Part shown: positions 33,761-43,081 of the stretch, piece after piece | How positions within the stretch are numbered: the stretch's first letter is position 1 | Layout: every line of letters begins with the position of its first letter | NCBI GenBank assembly: GCA_017548065.1 | Contig: JAFYNQ010000085.1 | Coordinates: 1-50,482, forward strand | Length of the DNA: 50,482 nucleotides | DNA from: Oscillospiraceae bacterium | GTDB taxonomy: Bacteria > Bacillota > Clostridia > Oscillospirales > Oscillospiraceae | Reading direction: 5' to 3' | The notes under the pieces: generated by a model | Seen by the model: only the letters and a program-made list of their open reading frames with translations | The model's database searches: none | Told to the model about the DNA's origin: nothing | Translations under genes and position numbers: made by a program

Positions 33761-36700
33761 TTAGAAAATTGCTGCCAGCAGTCTCTTGATGAAGCTCATG
33801 GTCTGGACAGCGGCGATGGACACGGCATTGTCTGCCACATCCAAAGTCTTGCCTTCCACAGCCTTCAGCCAGCCGGCTGCCACATAGTCAGCTGCATGCT
33901 CGTGAGCAGTGGTGAACACGCCCTCACCGTTTACGGTGATGTCAGCGCCCTCAGTCAGCTCGCCCAGCACGATGGTCTTGCCGGAAGCGATCTCCAGCAG
34001 GCCGATGACAGGATTTCCGGAAATCTCTACGGGATTCACAGAATCTGTGTAAGTCAGGCTCTCGATGTTACCGCCGGTAATTTCAGCGTTACTGCCCACA
34101 TTGTAGTAGACGTAAACATTGTCCGCTGCCTTGTCTGCCTTACCGCCGGAGATCTCACCGCCGGTGACGATCAGGGTAGCTGTACCGACACAGATATTAC
34201 CGCCGGTCTTGGAGGTATAACCGCCAATGACCTTACCGTCAGAAACGGTCACGGTGGAAGAGCCCAGTGCGAAGATGTTACCGCCGCCGTTGGCATTGGT
34301 GCTGATAGCAGTACCGTTCTGCACAGTTGCGCCGCAAATAGTCAGGCTGCCGCCGCCAACGTAGATGTTACCGCCACGCTCGGTGGTGACACCGTTTTCA
34401 ATCACACCGCCGTGCAGAGTGACATTGGCAGTTGTACCGGTAGTAACCATGACGCCGCCACGGTTTACGCCATTATTGTCAGCTGCCAGCGCCATGGTGC
34501 CGCCGTACAAGTGGAAGGTAGCATCGGTGATGGAGATAACGCCGCCATTCTTGGCAGCTACACCCTTACCAATAACCTTACCGTTGCCCACAGAGTCTGT
34601 GATTGCCAGCAGAGAACCGGCCTTCTGGCTGAATACTCTTGCAGCGGATGTAATGTTGTAGCCGTTCAGATCCAGCACCAGGGTGTGGGACGCTTCAAGT
34701 GTCAGTTCTTCGGTCAGCGCCACATCAGCGGTCAGGTAGAAGTGACCGTCGGTAGCAGCGCCGTCCCAGGCAGACCAGTTGATGGAGGCATTGCAGTGCT
34801 GGCACAGCAGCTGCTCTGCAAAGCTGTCAATAACCAGCTTTTTGCCGTCCAGTTCCACGACCTGACGTGCAGTGCCGTAGATATAGCCCTTCTCCAGAGC
34901 CTCCTCTGCGTAATCGCTGTCCAGGGTGAAGACGCCCTCACCACGAGCCTGGATCTTTGCGCCCTCGGTCAGCTGACCCAGTTCAATCACCTTGCCGCTG
35001 GCAATATACAGGCTGCCGATCACAGGGTTGCCGGAAAGTTTCATGGGATCAATGGAAGCGGCATAATGCAGGCTCTCGATGTTACCGCCGGTAATTTCAG
35101 CGTTACTGCCCACGTTGTAGTAAACGTAAACATTGTCCGCTGCCTTGTCTGCCTTACCGCCGGAGATCTCACCGCCGGTGACGATCAGGGTAGCTGTACC
35201 GACACAGATATTACCGCCGGTCTTGGAGGTATAACCGTCAATGACCTTACCGTCGGAAATGGTCACAGTGGAAGAGCCCAGTGCGAAGATGTTACCGCCG
35301 CCGTTGGCGTTGGTGCTGATAGCAGTACCGTTCTGCACAGTAGCGCCGCAAACAGTCAGGCTGCCGCCGGCAACGTAGATGTTACCGCCACGCTCGGTGG
35401 TAATGCCGTCAGCGATGACACCACCACGGAGATTTACAGTTGCTGCGTTCTGCATATACAGGACGCCGCCCTGTTTTGCACTTGTACCGGTGTAGCGGAC
35501 TGTACCGCTGTACAAATCAAACTTGCCACCATTGACACGGATAACGCCACCAACAGTGTCCGAAGTGGAACCGCAACCGGTAACCTCACCGCCGCCAACG
35601 GTATCCATAATAGCCAGCTCGCCGTAAACATAGAAGGCTCTGGTTGCAGTGTTGTTGAATGCCTTGCCACGGAGATCCAGCACCAGCACATCGCCGGCAG
35701 GAACATTAACAATTGCCGTGACATTCATAGTCTCGTTCAGGTAGAAGTGACCGTCGGTTGCAGTGCCGTTCCAGGCAGCCCAGACTACTTCGGTGTTACA
35801 GTGCTGGCACATTGCGGTCTCTTCCTCATCGGAAGGATCGGAAGGATCAGAGGGATCGGGCTCAACAACAGGATCTGTCACTGCCAGCTGGTTATCAACC
35901 ACAGAGACGACCTTGGAAACGGAGTAAGCAGAGATATAACCCTTCTCTGCGATCAGCGCAGCACCGTCAAATGCGGTGGTGAATACCTCGGTAGCAGAAA
36001 CCTTAACGTTTGCACCCTCGGTCATCTCGCCCAGCTCAATGAGCTTGCCGGCAGCAATATCCATGCAGCCGATGACGGGATTACCGGACATCTTGACGGA
36101 TTCAGCATCCTTATAGTACAGAGTCTCAATGGTACCGCCGGTGATCTCAGCGTTACTCTCGCTGTAGTACAGGAAGACGTTCTTTGCGGAACCCTTGGAA
36201 TCGCCGCCGGAGATCTCGCCGCCGGAGACCTTCAGAGTACCGGTACCAACCAGGATGTTACCGCCGGTCTTGGTAGTGTAGCCACCTACGACCTTACCGC
36301 CGGTGATATCAATAACACCGTCGCCCAGGACGAAGATGTTACCACCGCCGTTGGCGTTGGAGCTGTTGGCAGTACCGTTCTGCACCGTAGCGCCGGAAAT
36401 GGTCAGGTAGCCGCTGTTGACGGTGATGTTACCACCACGCTCGGTGGAAATACCGTCGGTGAGCACACCGCCACGGAGGTTTGCGGTAGCGCCGGACTGC
36501 ATGTACAGAACACCGCCCTGCTTGACAGAGGTGCCAATGTAGCGGAGTGTACCGCTGTACAGATCAAAGTTACCGCCGTTAACACGGATGACACCGCCCA
36601 GCATTTCATCACCGGTGGAAGCGCCCTGGATCTCACCGCCGGTAGCGGAGTCCATGACCTTCATGTCACCGTAGATATAGAATGTTCTGGTAGCCTCGTT

Positions 36701-39700
36701 GATGACCTTATGGCCTGCCAGATCCAGGGTGAAGCTGTCACCTGCAGGAATCTGCACAACTTCTTCCAGAGTGATGTCCTCTTCCAGGAAGAAGTGGCCG
36801 TAGGTAGCAGCACCGTCCCAAGCGCCCCACTCTGCGTCTGCCTGGCAGATCTCACAGTAACGGGTCTCGGTCTCAATGTTGCTGGGAACACGGATAGAAA
36901 GCTTGTTGCCATCCACATTCACCACTGCGCCCTCAACATAGGGAACAACAATGCCTTCGTAAGCGTTGGCATCAGCCAGCTCGGTGGTGAACACACCGGA
37001 CGCATCCACAGCGATCTTGGCGCCGTCGGTCATCTCACCCAGGGTGATGTACTTGCCGGAGGTGATGTCCAGACGCTCAATCACGGGATTGCCGGAGAAC
37101 CGGGTGGGAGCAGCCTGATCGTTGATGGAGAAGTTGCCGATCTTACCGCCCTGCACAGTTGCGTTACTTGCGCTGTAGTAAACGTAGATATCGTTGCCTC
37201 TCTTAGGTGCAGTACCGCCGGTGACCTCACCGCCGTACACATTCAGGAAGCCGGTACCCACCAGGATGTTACCGCCGGTATTTGCGGACACACCGTTTGT
37301 GACCTTACCGCCGTAGAGGTTCATGGTGCCGCCGCCGACAACGAAGATGTTGCCGCCGCCGTTGCCGTTCTTATCACCGCTCTTACCGCCGGTGACCTCG
37401 CCGCCGTACATATTGAACACAGCGCCGGTGACATAGATGTTACCGCCACGCTCAACAGTCTCGCCGTCTGCGATCTTACCGCCGTACATATTGAATGTAC
37501 CGGGAGTCTTGTTATCATCAGCGCCCTTGCTGACGTAAACAACGCCGCCGTTCTTCTGCAGAGGGTGCTCCTTCTCCAGGCGGAGTGTGCCGCCGTAGAG
37601 GTTCACGGTACCGCCGGGGATACCCAGCACGCCGCCGGTCGCGCCCTTAACGGTGCCGTCGGCCTGGGTGGTGTTGATACCGCTGGAGGAGACAGCGCCG
37701 CCGCCCACAGTATCCATAATGTTCAGCGTTGCGTTGGTGTAGACATACATTGCACGGCCGTTCAGTCTGGTGTAGGTATGACCGTTCAGGTCAAGACAGA
37801 CTGTGCAGCTCTTGAAGGTGCTTCTGCCGGTGGAGCAAGGCAGGTAGGTGGTGGTGATGTCTGCAGGCAGGTAGAAGTGACCGCCGGCAGTGGAGAAGGA
37901 ACCGCCAACCCAGGGCTCCCATCTTACTTCCTTCTTACATACGTCACACATGCTTACCAGGCCCTTATCACGGCTTGCGTGGTAACGGATGTAAACATAG
38001 GTGTAGGTCTCATCGGTCATGCTCTTGTAAGCACGGACACGGTCACCCACCTTCAGGCTGACCTTAGCGCCAAAGTTTGCGGCATCAGGACCGACCTCAA
38101 AGACCTTGCAATCGGAGGACAAGGTGATGGTCATGGTCTCCTCACCCTTCTGCAGGGTGATCTTTCTGCCGTTGACTGCTGTGACGTCATAGTTCAGCAG
38201 GCTGGTACCGTTGGTATTCTTTGCGTAGGAGGGGCTGCCAACCTTCGTGATGATGTCATCCTTCACAGCCAGGGTGAAGGCGCCGCCGTAGTAATCCACC
38301 TTATCGGCAACAGCCTTATCCTTGGTCTTCAGAGTGACGACCTTTCCGTCGCTGCGGGAGAGGGTATAAACATAGTAGCCCTCTGCATCCAGCTCACGGA
38401 GAGAAACAGCGTTCTCGTCATCGTAAAGCCTCAGCTTGTTCCAGTACAGATAATCCACCTTACGGCTACGGATAGCCAGGATGGTAGTCTTGTCGTACAT
38501 ATCAGTGAAGGCGGTGATGGTATCGCCCACACGGACAGTGGTGGGTTCTGCAAAGGTAGCTGCCAGCGTGGTCATGTTGACAGTCTTGCAGTCATCTGCC
38601 AGGGTCAGGGTACGGGTGGCAATGGTGCCGTCTGCATTCTTATAGGAGGTCTCCACAGTATTGCCGCTGATGGAGGTAACGGTGTAGCCGTGGGCACGGC
38701 GGTAACCGCCGGTGGCATATCTGCCCTCGTATACCTCATATACAACACCGTCGCTGCCCACGTTCATGGCAAACACTGCAGGGTTGATGGCATCGATCTT
38801 GGTGGCCATGGCCTTGCTGTTGGTCTTGACGGTCATCAGCTTGCCATTGCGCATCACATCATAGTAGTACCAGCCGTCAATAGGCTCACGGGTGGTTTCC
38901 TTCTTGGTGGAGTTGTACTTACGCTCCAGGCCGTAGTAGACGGGCAGGTTGGTCTGTCTTCTGATAACGAATATCTCCAAAACCTGCAGGCTGGGGTTCT
39001 GGTATGCGTAGACATAGTCACCGGGCTGCAGCTTGGTCTCTGTGCCGTAGGTACCCACAGCAGAGAGGTTCCACACCTTGCACTCGGGGTGCATAATGCC
39101 GGAGATCAGCTTATCCGGTGCGGAGGTTCTGAAGCAGGCGAAGATAGAACCGGAAACGCTGGTGATATAACGACCCTGACCGAAGGCGCTGTAGCCGAAG
39201 ACAGAGTATACATTATATACATCCACGATCTCGTTGCCGTTGAGGGTCAGGCCGCAGACCTGAGCGCCCACGGAGTCGATCTCGGTGGCAACAGACTTAT
39301 CCTTGGTTCTGACTGTCATGATCTTGCCTTCTGTGAAGATCTCAATCTCGTACCAGCCGTTCACGGGCTCACGAGTGGTCTCCAGCAGCGTGGAATCATA
39401 CTTACGGGTGACGTTGTAGCACCACACAGCCTCTTCCACAACATGCTCGGCAACGTAGACGAACAAGGGAGTGCCGGTGGCATCTGCGAAGCAGACGATA
39501 CGGTCGCCCACAGACAGGCTGTCCACCTGCTTACCTGCACGGTCCTCGGACTTTGCAGCATAGCTCACGTCATAGATGGGGCAGTTCTCAGGCAGCACGA
39601 AGCTCTCGGTAGCACCGGCATTGCTGCCGATGATCTTGGTGGTGGAAATGGTGTTGCCGTCAATGGCGGTAACATCATAACGCTCACTGAGGATCATGCC

Positions 39701-40582
39701 ACGGATTGCCTCGTAGGAATGGATGGCCTCAATAATATAGCCTTCCTCATCAAACACAAGACCAAAGTGGCAGCTGTAGAAGCTCTGCTTATCAATGTAG
39801 TTGACCTCCACAACGTCCTTACACTTGAACTCCACATATTCACCCTCACAGTAGAAGGGAATGGTGTAGTAGCCGTTCTCGTCAGGCACACGGGTAGTCT
39901 TGCTGCTGGAAACAAACTGATTTGCTCTCCAGTAGACCTTGGACTCCTTGGGGTGAGAGGTAACGTACACATGGGTAATCTCGCCCTCGGCATTGCCGTA
40001 GACAGACAGCTTATCCATGACACCCAGCTTCTCCAGAGCGATCTCTGCGCCCTGAACCTCAGCCTTGGTGGTCACATCATAGATCTTGGTACGCTCGGTC
40101 AGCTCTATGGACTTCTTCAGACCGTTCATGACCACAGAGGAGTTGAAGGTCAGAACGCCGTCGCCCATTTCTTGCGCATAAACGTCCTCACCGATCACTG
40201 TGGCCATTTCCTTCACAGCAACAGCATCCACAATGTAGCCGTCGCCATCCAGCACGATACCCATAACAGCCATGGTATCAATGTAGTTGACCAACTGCTT
40301 GTCAGCAGTCAGCAGCTCCACGATCTGGCCGTCATAAGCATAGCGGATATGGAAGAAGCCATCCTCCGCCATCTCTCTGGACGAAGAAATAGCGCCTTTT
40401 TCAAAGTAGATCTCACGGTCCAGGTTCCAGTACAGATCCGGACGACCGTCATCTACCTGCTTGGCCTCCTGACCGCCCATAAGCACGATGCCAAGCACTG
40501 CGCCGACGATCAGCACAAGTGCAGCAATGCCAATGGCAAGCCACAAGCCAAGCTTACTTTTCTTGGTTGTTTCTTTTTTCAT
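33761..40582 (-). CDS. Giant membrane-anchored repeat protein with beta-helix modules
   Basis: A 2,273-residue protein of no family I can name. A basic start (MKKETTKKSK) and hydrophobic helix at about 11-35 look like a signal anchor, leaving the rest outside. Residues about 47-877 are five repeats of about 165 residues, each opened by an aromatic Y/W-x-N-like strand (LYWNLDREIYF; VYWRANQF; VWCYNVTRKY; VYYGLERKY; LYWNKLRLY) and containing GWY or GYY and a TKDKAVA-like turn. From about 877 come four modules (starting near 877, 1237, 1589 and 1924). Each has a CxxC-(x)n-W-x-x-W header, GH(F/Y)L, DLNG or DLAG, then many Gly-rich rungs such as ERGGNIYVGGG and NANGGGNIFALGS. These are beta-helix rungs. 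An acidic linker (DPSDPSDPSDEE) precedes module three. There is no sortase motif. AAGGAGG precedes the ATG. Surface binding or pectate-lyase-like activity is inference. Confidence 0.85.
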   Translation of the reverse strand: MKKETTKKSKLGLWLAIGIAALVLIVGAVLGIVLMGGQEAKQVDDGRPDLYWNLDREIYFEKGAISSSREMAEDGFFHIRYAYDGQIVELLTADKQLVNYIDTMAVMGIVLDGDGYIVDAVAVKEMATVIGEDVYAQEMGDGVLTFNSSVVMNGLKKSIELTERTKIYDVTTKAEVQGAEIALEKLGVMDKLSVYGNAEGEITHVYVTSHPKESKVYWRANQFVSSSKTTRVPDENGYYTIPFYCEGEYVEFKCKDVVEVNYIDKQSFYSCHFGLVFDEEGYIIEAIHSYEAIRGMILSERYDVTAIDGNTISTTKIIGSNAGATESFVLPENCPIYDVSYAAKSEDRAGKQVDSLSVGDRIVCFADATGTPLFVYVAEHVVEEAVWCYNVTRKYDSTLLETTREPVNGWYEIEIFTEGKIMTVRTKDKSVATEIDSVGAQVCGLTLNGNEIVDVYNVYSVFGYSAFGQGRYITSVSGSIFACFRTSAPDKLISGIMHPECKVWNLSAVGTYGTETKLQPGDYVYAYQNPSLQVLEIFVIRRQTNLPVYYGLERKYNSTKKETTREPIDGWYYYDVMRNGKLMTVKTNSKAMATKIDAINPAVFAMNVGSDGVVYEVYEGRYATGGYRRAHGYTVTSISGNTVETSYKNADGTIATRTLTLADDCKTVNMTTLAATFAEPTTVRVGDTITAFTDMYDKTTILAIRSRKVDYLYWNKLRLYDDENAVSLRELDAEGYYVYTLSRSDGKVVTLKTKDKAVADKVDYYGGAFTLAVKDDIITKVGSPSYAKNTNGTSLLNYDVTAVNGRKITLQKGEETMTITLSSDCKVFEVGPDAANFGAKVSLKVGDRVRAYKSMTDETYTYVYIRYHASRDKGLVSMCDVCKKEVRWEPWVGGSFSTAGGHFYLPADITTTYLPCSTGRSTFKSCTVCLDLNGHTYTRLNGRAMYVYTNATLNIMDTVGGGAVSSSGINTTQADGTVKGATGGVLGIPGGTVNLYGGTLRLEKEHPLQKNGGVVYVSKGADDNKTPGTFNMYGGKIADGETVERGGNIYVTGAVFNMYGGEVTGGKSGDKNGNGGGNIFVVGGGTMNLYGGKVTNGVSANTGGNILVGTGFLNVYGGEVTGGTAPKRGNDIYVYYSASNATVQGGKIGNFSINDQAAPTRFSGNPVIERLDITSGKYITLGEMTDGAKIAVDASGVFTTELADANAYEGIVVPYVEGAVVNVDGNKLSIRVPSNIETETRYCEICQADAEWGAWDGAATYGHFFLEEDITLEEVVQIPAGDSFTLDLAGHKVINEATRTFYIYGDMKVMDSATGGEIQGASTGDEMLGGVIRVNGGNFDLYSGTLRYIGTSVKQGGVLYMQSGATANLRGGVLTDGISTERGGNITVNSGYLTISGATVQNGTANSSNANGGGNIFVLGDGVIDITGGKVVGGYTTKTGGNILVGTGTLKVSGGEISGGDSKGSAKNVFLYYSESNAEITGGTIETLYYKDAESVKMSGNPVIGCMDIAAGKLIELGEMTEGANVKVSATEVFTTAFDGAALIAEKGYISAYSVSKVVSVVDNQLAVTDPVVEPDPSDPSDPSDEEETAMCQHCNTEVVWAAWNGTATDGHFYLNETMNVTAIVNVPAGDVLVLDLRGKAFNNTATRAFYVYGELAIMDTVGGGEVTGCGSTSDTVGGVIRVNGGKFDLYSGTVRYTGTSAKQGGVLYMQNAATVNLRGGVIADGITTERGGNIYVAGGSLTVCGATVQNGTAISTNANGGGNIFALGSSTVTISDGKVIDGYTSKTGGNICVGTATLIVTGGEISGGKADKAADNVYVYYNVGSNAEITGGNIESLHYAASIDPMKLSGNPVIGSLYIASGKVIELGQLTEGAKIQARGEGVFTLDSDYAEEALEKGYIYGTARQVVELDGKKLVIDSFAEQLLCQHCNASINWSAWDGAATDGHFYLTADVALTEELTLEASHTLVLDLNGYNITSAARVFSQKAGSLLAITDSVGNGKVIGKGVAAKNGGVISITDATFHLYGGTMALAADNNGVNRGGVMVTTGTTANVTLHGGVIENGVTTERGGNIYVGGGSLTICGATVQNGTAISTNANGGGNIFALGSSTVTVSDGKVIGGYTSKTGGNICVGTATLIVTGGEISGGKADKAADNVYVYYNVGSNAEITGGNIESLTYTDSVNPVEISGNPVIGLLEIASGKTIVLGELTEGADITVNGEGVFTTAHEHAADYVAAGWLKAVEGKTLDVADNAVSIAAVQTMSFIKRLLAAIF
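34057..34387. repeat. 331-bp near-identical direct repeat, copy A
   Basis: This segment of module four matches 35071-35401 in module three with few substitutions and no insertions or deletions; the two are exactly 1,014 bp (338 codons) apart. It encodes the ERGGNIYVGGG...ANGGGNIFALGS rungs. The identity is far higher than between other modules, so a recent duplication or gene conversion is likely. Confidence 0.8.
35071..35401. repeat. 331-bp near-identical direct repeat, copy B
   Basis: Partner of 34057-34387, offset 1,014 bp, in module three. Differences are scattered single bases, mostly at third codon positions (for example GTTGCC/GTAGCG types). Confidence 0.8.
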
Positions 40583-40682
40583 AAAAGACCTCCTTGCCGT
40601 CCCTCCCCGAGGGACAAGTGTTCGCGTTGAAACGCCACACAAGAACCGTCATTTTCCACAAAAACCAGCGTGCGTTTTTGTG
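40583..40682 (-). promoter_or_regulatory. Structured 5' leader of the giant gene (three hairpins)
   Basis: Three consecutive stem-loops lie in the 100 nt before the ATG: CACAAAAAC/GTTTTTGTG (40657-40682, 9 bp), GTGT-CGTT/AACG-ACAC type (40618-40640), and CTTG-TCCCTC/GAGGGA-CAAG (40593-40618). The last ends directly at the AGGAGG ribosome site, so its folding could change translation. Whether it is a regulatory leader is inference. Confidence 0.45.
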
Positions 40683-40754
40683 CATCATGCCAATTTTACG
40701 CAGATACGGCGATTTTCTTGCGCATTTTCGCATTATCAACATTATTTCAGTCTA

Positions 40755-40783
40755 ATCCTACCATAAATTCAGCGTAAATGCAA
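40755..40783 (-). promoter_or_regulatory. Possible promoter of the giant gene
   Basis: Minus-strand TTGCAT (40778-40783), 17-nt spacer, TAGGAT (40755-40760). It would give a leader of about 165 nt. The rest of the gap to 40842 shows no gene. Confidence 0.45.
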
Positions 40784-40842
40784 TATGTGATTATTGACGA
40801 TTTATTAACCCAGACTTTATGCAAAGCCCCTTTTGCCCCATA

Positions 40843-40879
40843 AAAAAGCGGCAACCCAGGGGGATTCCCGGGGTTGCCG
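40843..40879 (-). terminator. Terminator of the GH4 gene
   Basis: CGGCAACCC (40849-40857) pairs with GGGTTGCCG (40871-40879), with a smaller inner stem, followed on the minus strand by TTTTTTATGG. Confidence 0.8.
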
Positions 40880-40899
40880 TTAGTCTATGTTATGCAGTG

Positions 40900-42222
40900 T
40901 TATGCCAGAATGGGGTAGCCTGCCAACCTGTGGGCTTCTATCAGCTCGTCGCACATGGAAACGATCTCGTCGGTGGAAAGCTGTGCGCCGGTGAGAGGAT
41001 CCATCATGGCCGCCTGGTACACATACTCCCGCTTGCCGGTGTGGGCAGCTTCAATGGTAAGCAGTTGGGGATAGACATTGGATGCATTCATGGCTGCCAG
41101 CTGCAGCGGCAGTTCGCCTACATAGGCAGGATGGATGCCGGCGCCGTCTGCATAGCAGGTCACCTCAACACAAGCCTCCTTGGGCAGGTTGGTGATGATA
41201 CCGTTGTTGATCACGTTGCCGCCAAAGCGGTAAGGCGCATCCAGCACCATGGCCTCCATGATCCGGGAAGCATACTCTCTGGAGCGCACATGCTCCAGGT
41301 CTTCCCCACGGAGAATGGTGTCCCGACGGGCATTCCAGTTATTCTCGTTGCGCACGCAGCGACGGAGATACTCGTCCAGGGGGATGTTGAATTTTTCAAT
41401 CAGGTCTTCCCTGCCCTGCTTGATATAGAAGGGATTGTACTCTGCGTTATGCTCACTGGATTCCGTGCAGTAGAAGCCCAGCTTATCAATATAGTCAAAG
41501 CGCACCATATCGTCATGCTTCTGCTCTGCGTTCATCTTCTTTGCACGGGCACGGATCTCAGGGTACAGATCATTGCCTGCCTTATCCTTCAGCTCCAGCA
41601 GCCATGCCATGTGGTTGATACCGGCGATCACCTCGTTGGTGTTGCCCACGTATTCTCCCATGCCCAGCTTCTCCAGCAGCCGCATGGAGCAGACCTGCAC
41701 GCTGTGGCACAAACCGATGGTGTTCACACCGGTGTAGCGCTGCATATAGCCGGTGAGCATTGCCATGGGGTTTGTGTAGTTCAGAAGCCATGCATCGGGG
41801 CATACCTCCTCTATGTCACGGGCAAAATCTGCCATCACGGGAATGGTACGCAATGCACGGAAAATACCGCCGATACCCAGCGTATCTGCAATGGTCTGCC
41901 GCAGGCCGTACTTCTTGGGGATCTCAAAGTCGATCACGGTGCAGGGCTTATAGCCGCCCACCTGAATGGCATTGATCACAAAGCTTGCGCCACGAAGGGC
42001 CTCCTTGCGGTTTTCCACACCCAGGTGCGCTGTGATCTTTGCCTTGCCGCCGGCCAGTGCCTTGTTCAGATGCTCCAGGATGATCCGGGATTCCTCCAGG
42101 CGAACCGGGTCAATGTCATAAAGGGAAAACTCTGCATCCTGCAGTGCCTGGCACATCATAGTGTCACCGATCACGTTCTTGACGAAAATGGAGCTGCCTG
42201 CTCCCATAAAGGTAATTTTCAT
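40900..42222 (-). CDS. GH4 family 6-phospho/alpha-glycosidase (alpha-galactosidase-like)
   Basis: A 440-residue NAD- and metal-dependent glycosidase of family 4. The N-terminal Rossmann motif is MKITFMGAGSSIF, and the metal-binding residues appear in NYTNPMAML, GLCHSVQ (Cys) and GINHMAW (His). The GLCHSVQ form and lack of a phosphate-binding motif favour unphosphorylated alpha-galactosides or alpha-galacturonides (MelA type) over phosphosugars. Cytosolic. GGAGG lies 7 nt before the ATG at 42222. It is divergent from an AraC regulator, a classic arrangement for inducible sugar genes. Confidence 0.9.
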   Translation of the reverse strand: MKITFMGAGSSIFVKNVIGDTMMCQALQDAEFSLYDIDPVRLEESRIILEHLNKALAGGKAKITAHLGVENRKEALRGASFVINAIQVGGYKPCTVIDFEIPKKYGLRQTIADTLGIGGIFRALRTIPVMADFARDIEEVCPDAWLLNYTNPMAMLTGYMQRYTGVNTIGLCHSVQVCSMRLLEKLGMGEYVGNTNEVIAGINHMAWLLELKDKAGNDLYPEIRARAKKMNAEQKHDDMVRFDYIDKLGFYCTESSEHNAEYNPFYIKQGREDLIEKFNIPLDEYLRRCVRNENNWNARRDTILRGEDLEHVRSREYASRIMEAMVLDAPYRFGGNVINNGIITNLPKEACVEVTCYADGAGIHPAYVGELPLQLAAMNASNVYPQLLTIEAAHTGKREYVYQAAMMDPLTGAQLSTDEIVSMCDELIEAHRLAGYPILA

Positions 42223-42274
42223 GAAAATGCCTCCTTTTTTCTTATACGCTAACACATTTTTTTCAAAAAAGGAA

Positions 42275-42304
42275 TTGCAATATGGAACTTAAATATGGTA
42301 AAAT
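42275..42304 (+). promoter_or_regulatory. Promoter of the AraC gene
   Basis: TTGCAA (42275-42280), 18-nt spacer, TAAAAT (42299-42304), 23 nt before the ATG. ATATGG occurs twice 14 bp apart across it. A minus-strand TATAAG near 42243 may serve GH4. Confidence 0.6.
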
Positions 42305-42327
42305 GTAACTATATAGGAGGTGTTTCC

Positions 42328-43077
42328 ATGGCAGAAGAGCGCTGGCTGCTCACCAATCGGCATTTGCAGGATCTCAACCCCCTGGTGGCAGGAAAGGAAG
42401 CCTGCAAACCGGGAAAAAGCTTCGGCCCCGCCGTGCGGAGCTATACGCTGATCCACTATGTGCTTTCGGGTAAGGGCATATTTCAAAAAGGAACTAACAC
42501 CTATACCGTTTCCCCGGGTCAGGCCTTCCTGATCCTCCCCGGCGAGGTCACCACCTACACCGCCGACGAAAACGATCCCTGGCAATACTGCTGGGTGGGC
42601 TTTGACGGCAACCTCTCCCGTCGGTTTCAGACACTGCCGCCGGTGTTTTCCATTCCCGAAAATATTTTTCTTCGGCTGTTTCCCTGCGAAAAATCCGCCG
42701 ATGCCACGTTTTATATAACGTCGGGACTCTTCCTGCTCTACGGTGTCCTCTTCCCCGAGGCGCAAAAAAGCACCCATACCGAAAAAGTGGAGAACCTGAT
42801 CCGCAGTGACTATATGCGTCCCCTCCGTGTGGAGACCATCGCACGGGAGCTGAACCTGGACAGACGCTATCTTACACGGATCTTCAAAGCCCAGACAGGG
42901 ATGTCCATTCAGCAGTATCTTATAAACATACGGCTGGAAGCGTCAGACCGCTATCTGTCCCAGGGCATGAGCGTGCAGGAGTGCGCCAAGCTCTGCGGCT
43001 ACGAAGACTACTCCCTTTTCTCCCGACTGTACAAGAAGCACAGAGGACACAGTCCCAATACCAGGAAACGGAGGTAA
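42328..43077 (+). CDS. AraC-family transcriptional regulator
   Basis: A 249-residue regulator. The N-terminal half is a cupin-type sugar-binding domain (TLIHYVLSGKGIFQKGTNTY, SPGQAFLILPGEVTTY, WQYCWVGFDG). The C-terminal 100 residues hold two helix-turn-helix motifs (VETIARELNLDRRYLTRIFK; SVQECAKLCGYEDYSLFSRLYKK), the AraC/XylS signature. TAGGAGG precedes ATG 42328. It lies back-to-back with the GH4 gene and so probably activates it; the direct repeats before GH28 (20296) are also of AraC size. The next gene starts 5 nt later. Confidence 0.92.
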   Translation: MAEERWLLTNRHLQDLNPLVAGKEACKPGKSFGPAVRSYTLIHYVLSGKGIFQKGTNTYTVSPGQAFLILPGEVTTYTADENDPWQYCWVGFDGNLSRRFQTLPPVFSIPENIFLRLFPCEKSADATFYITSGLFLLYGVLFPEAQKSTHTEKVENLIRSDYMRPLRVETIARELNLDRRYLTRIFKAQTGMSIQQYLINIRLEASDRYLSQGMSVQECAKLCGYEDYSLFSRLYKKHRGHSPNTRKRR

Positions 43078-43081
43078 CTGT

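Noticed and set aside
33752-40630. Plus-strand open frame of 2,292 codons opposite the giant gene
   Set aside because: Its codons are in register with the minus-strand gene, which never uses TTA, CTA or TCA, so no antisense stops arise. The plus-strand translation has no ribosome site or sensible domains. The same effect gives the long frames opposite rpoB, the hydrogenase, nadE and topA.
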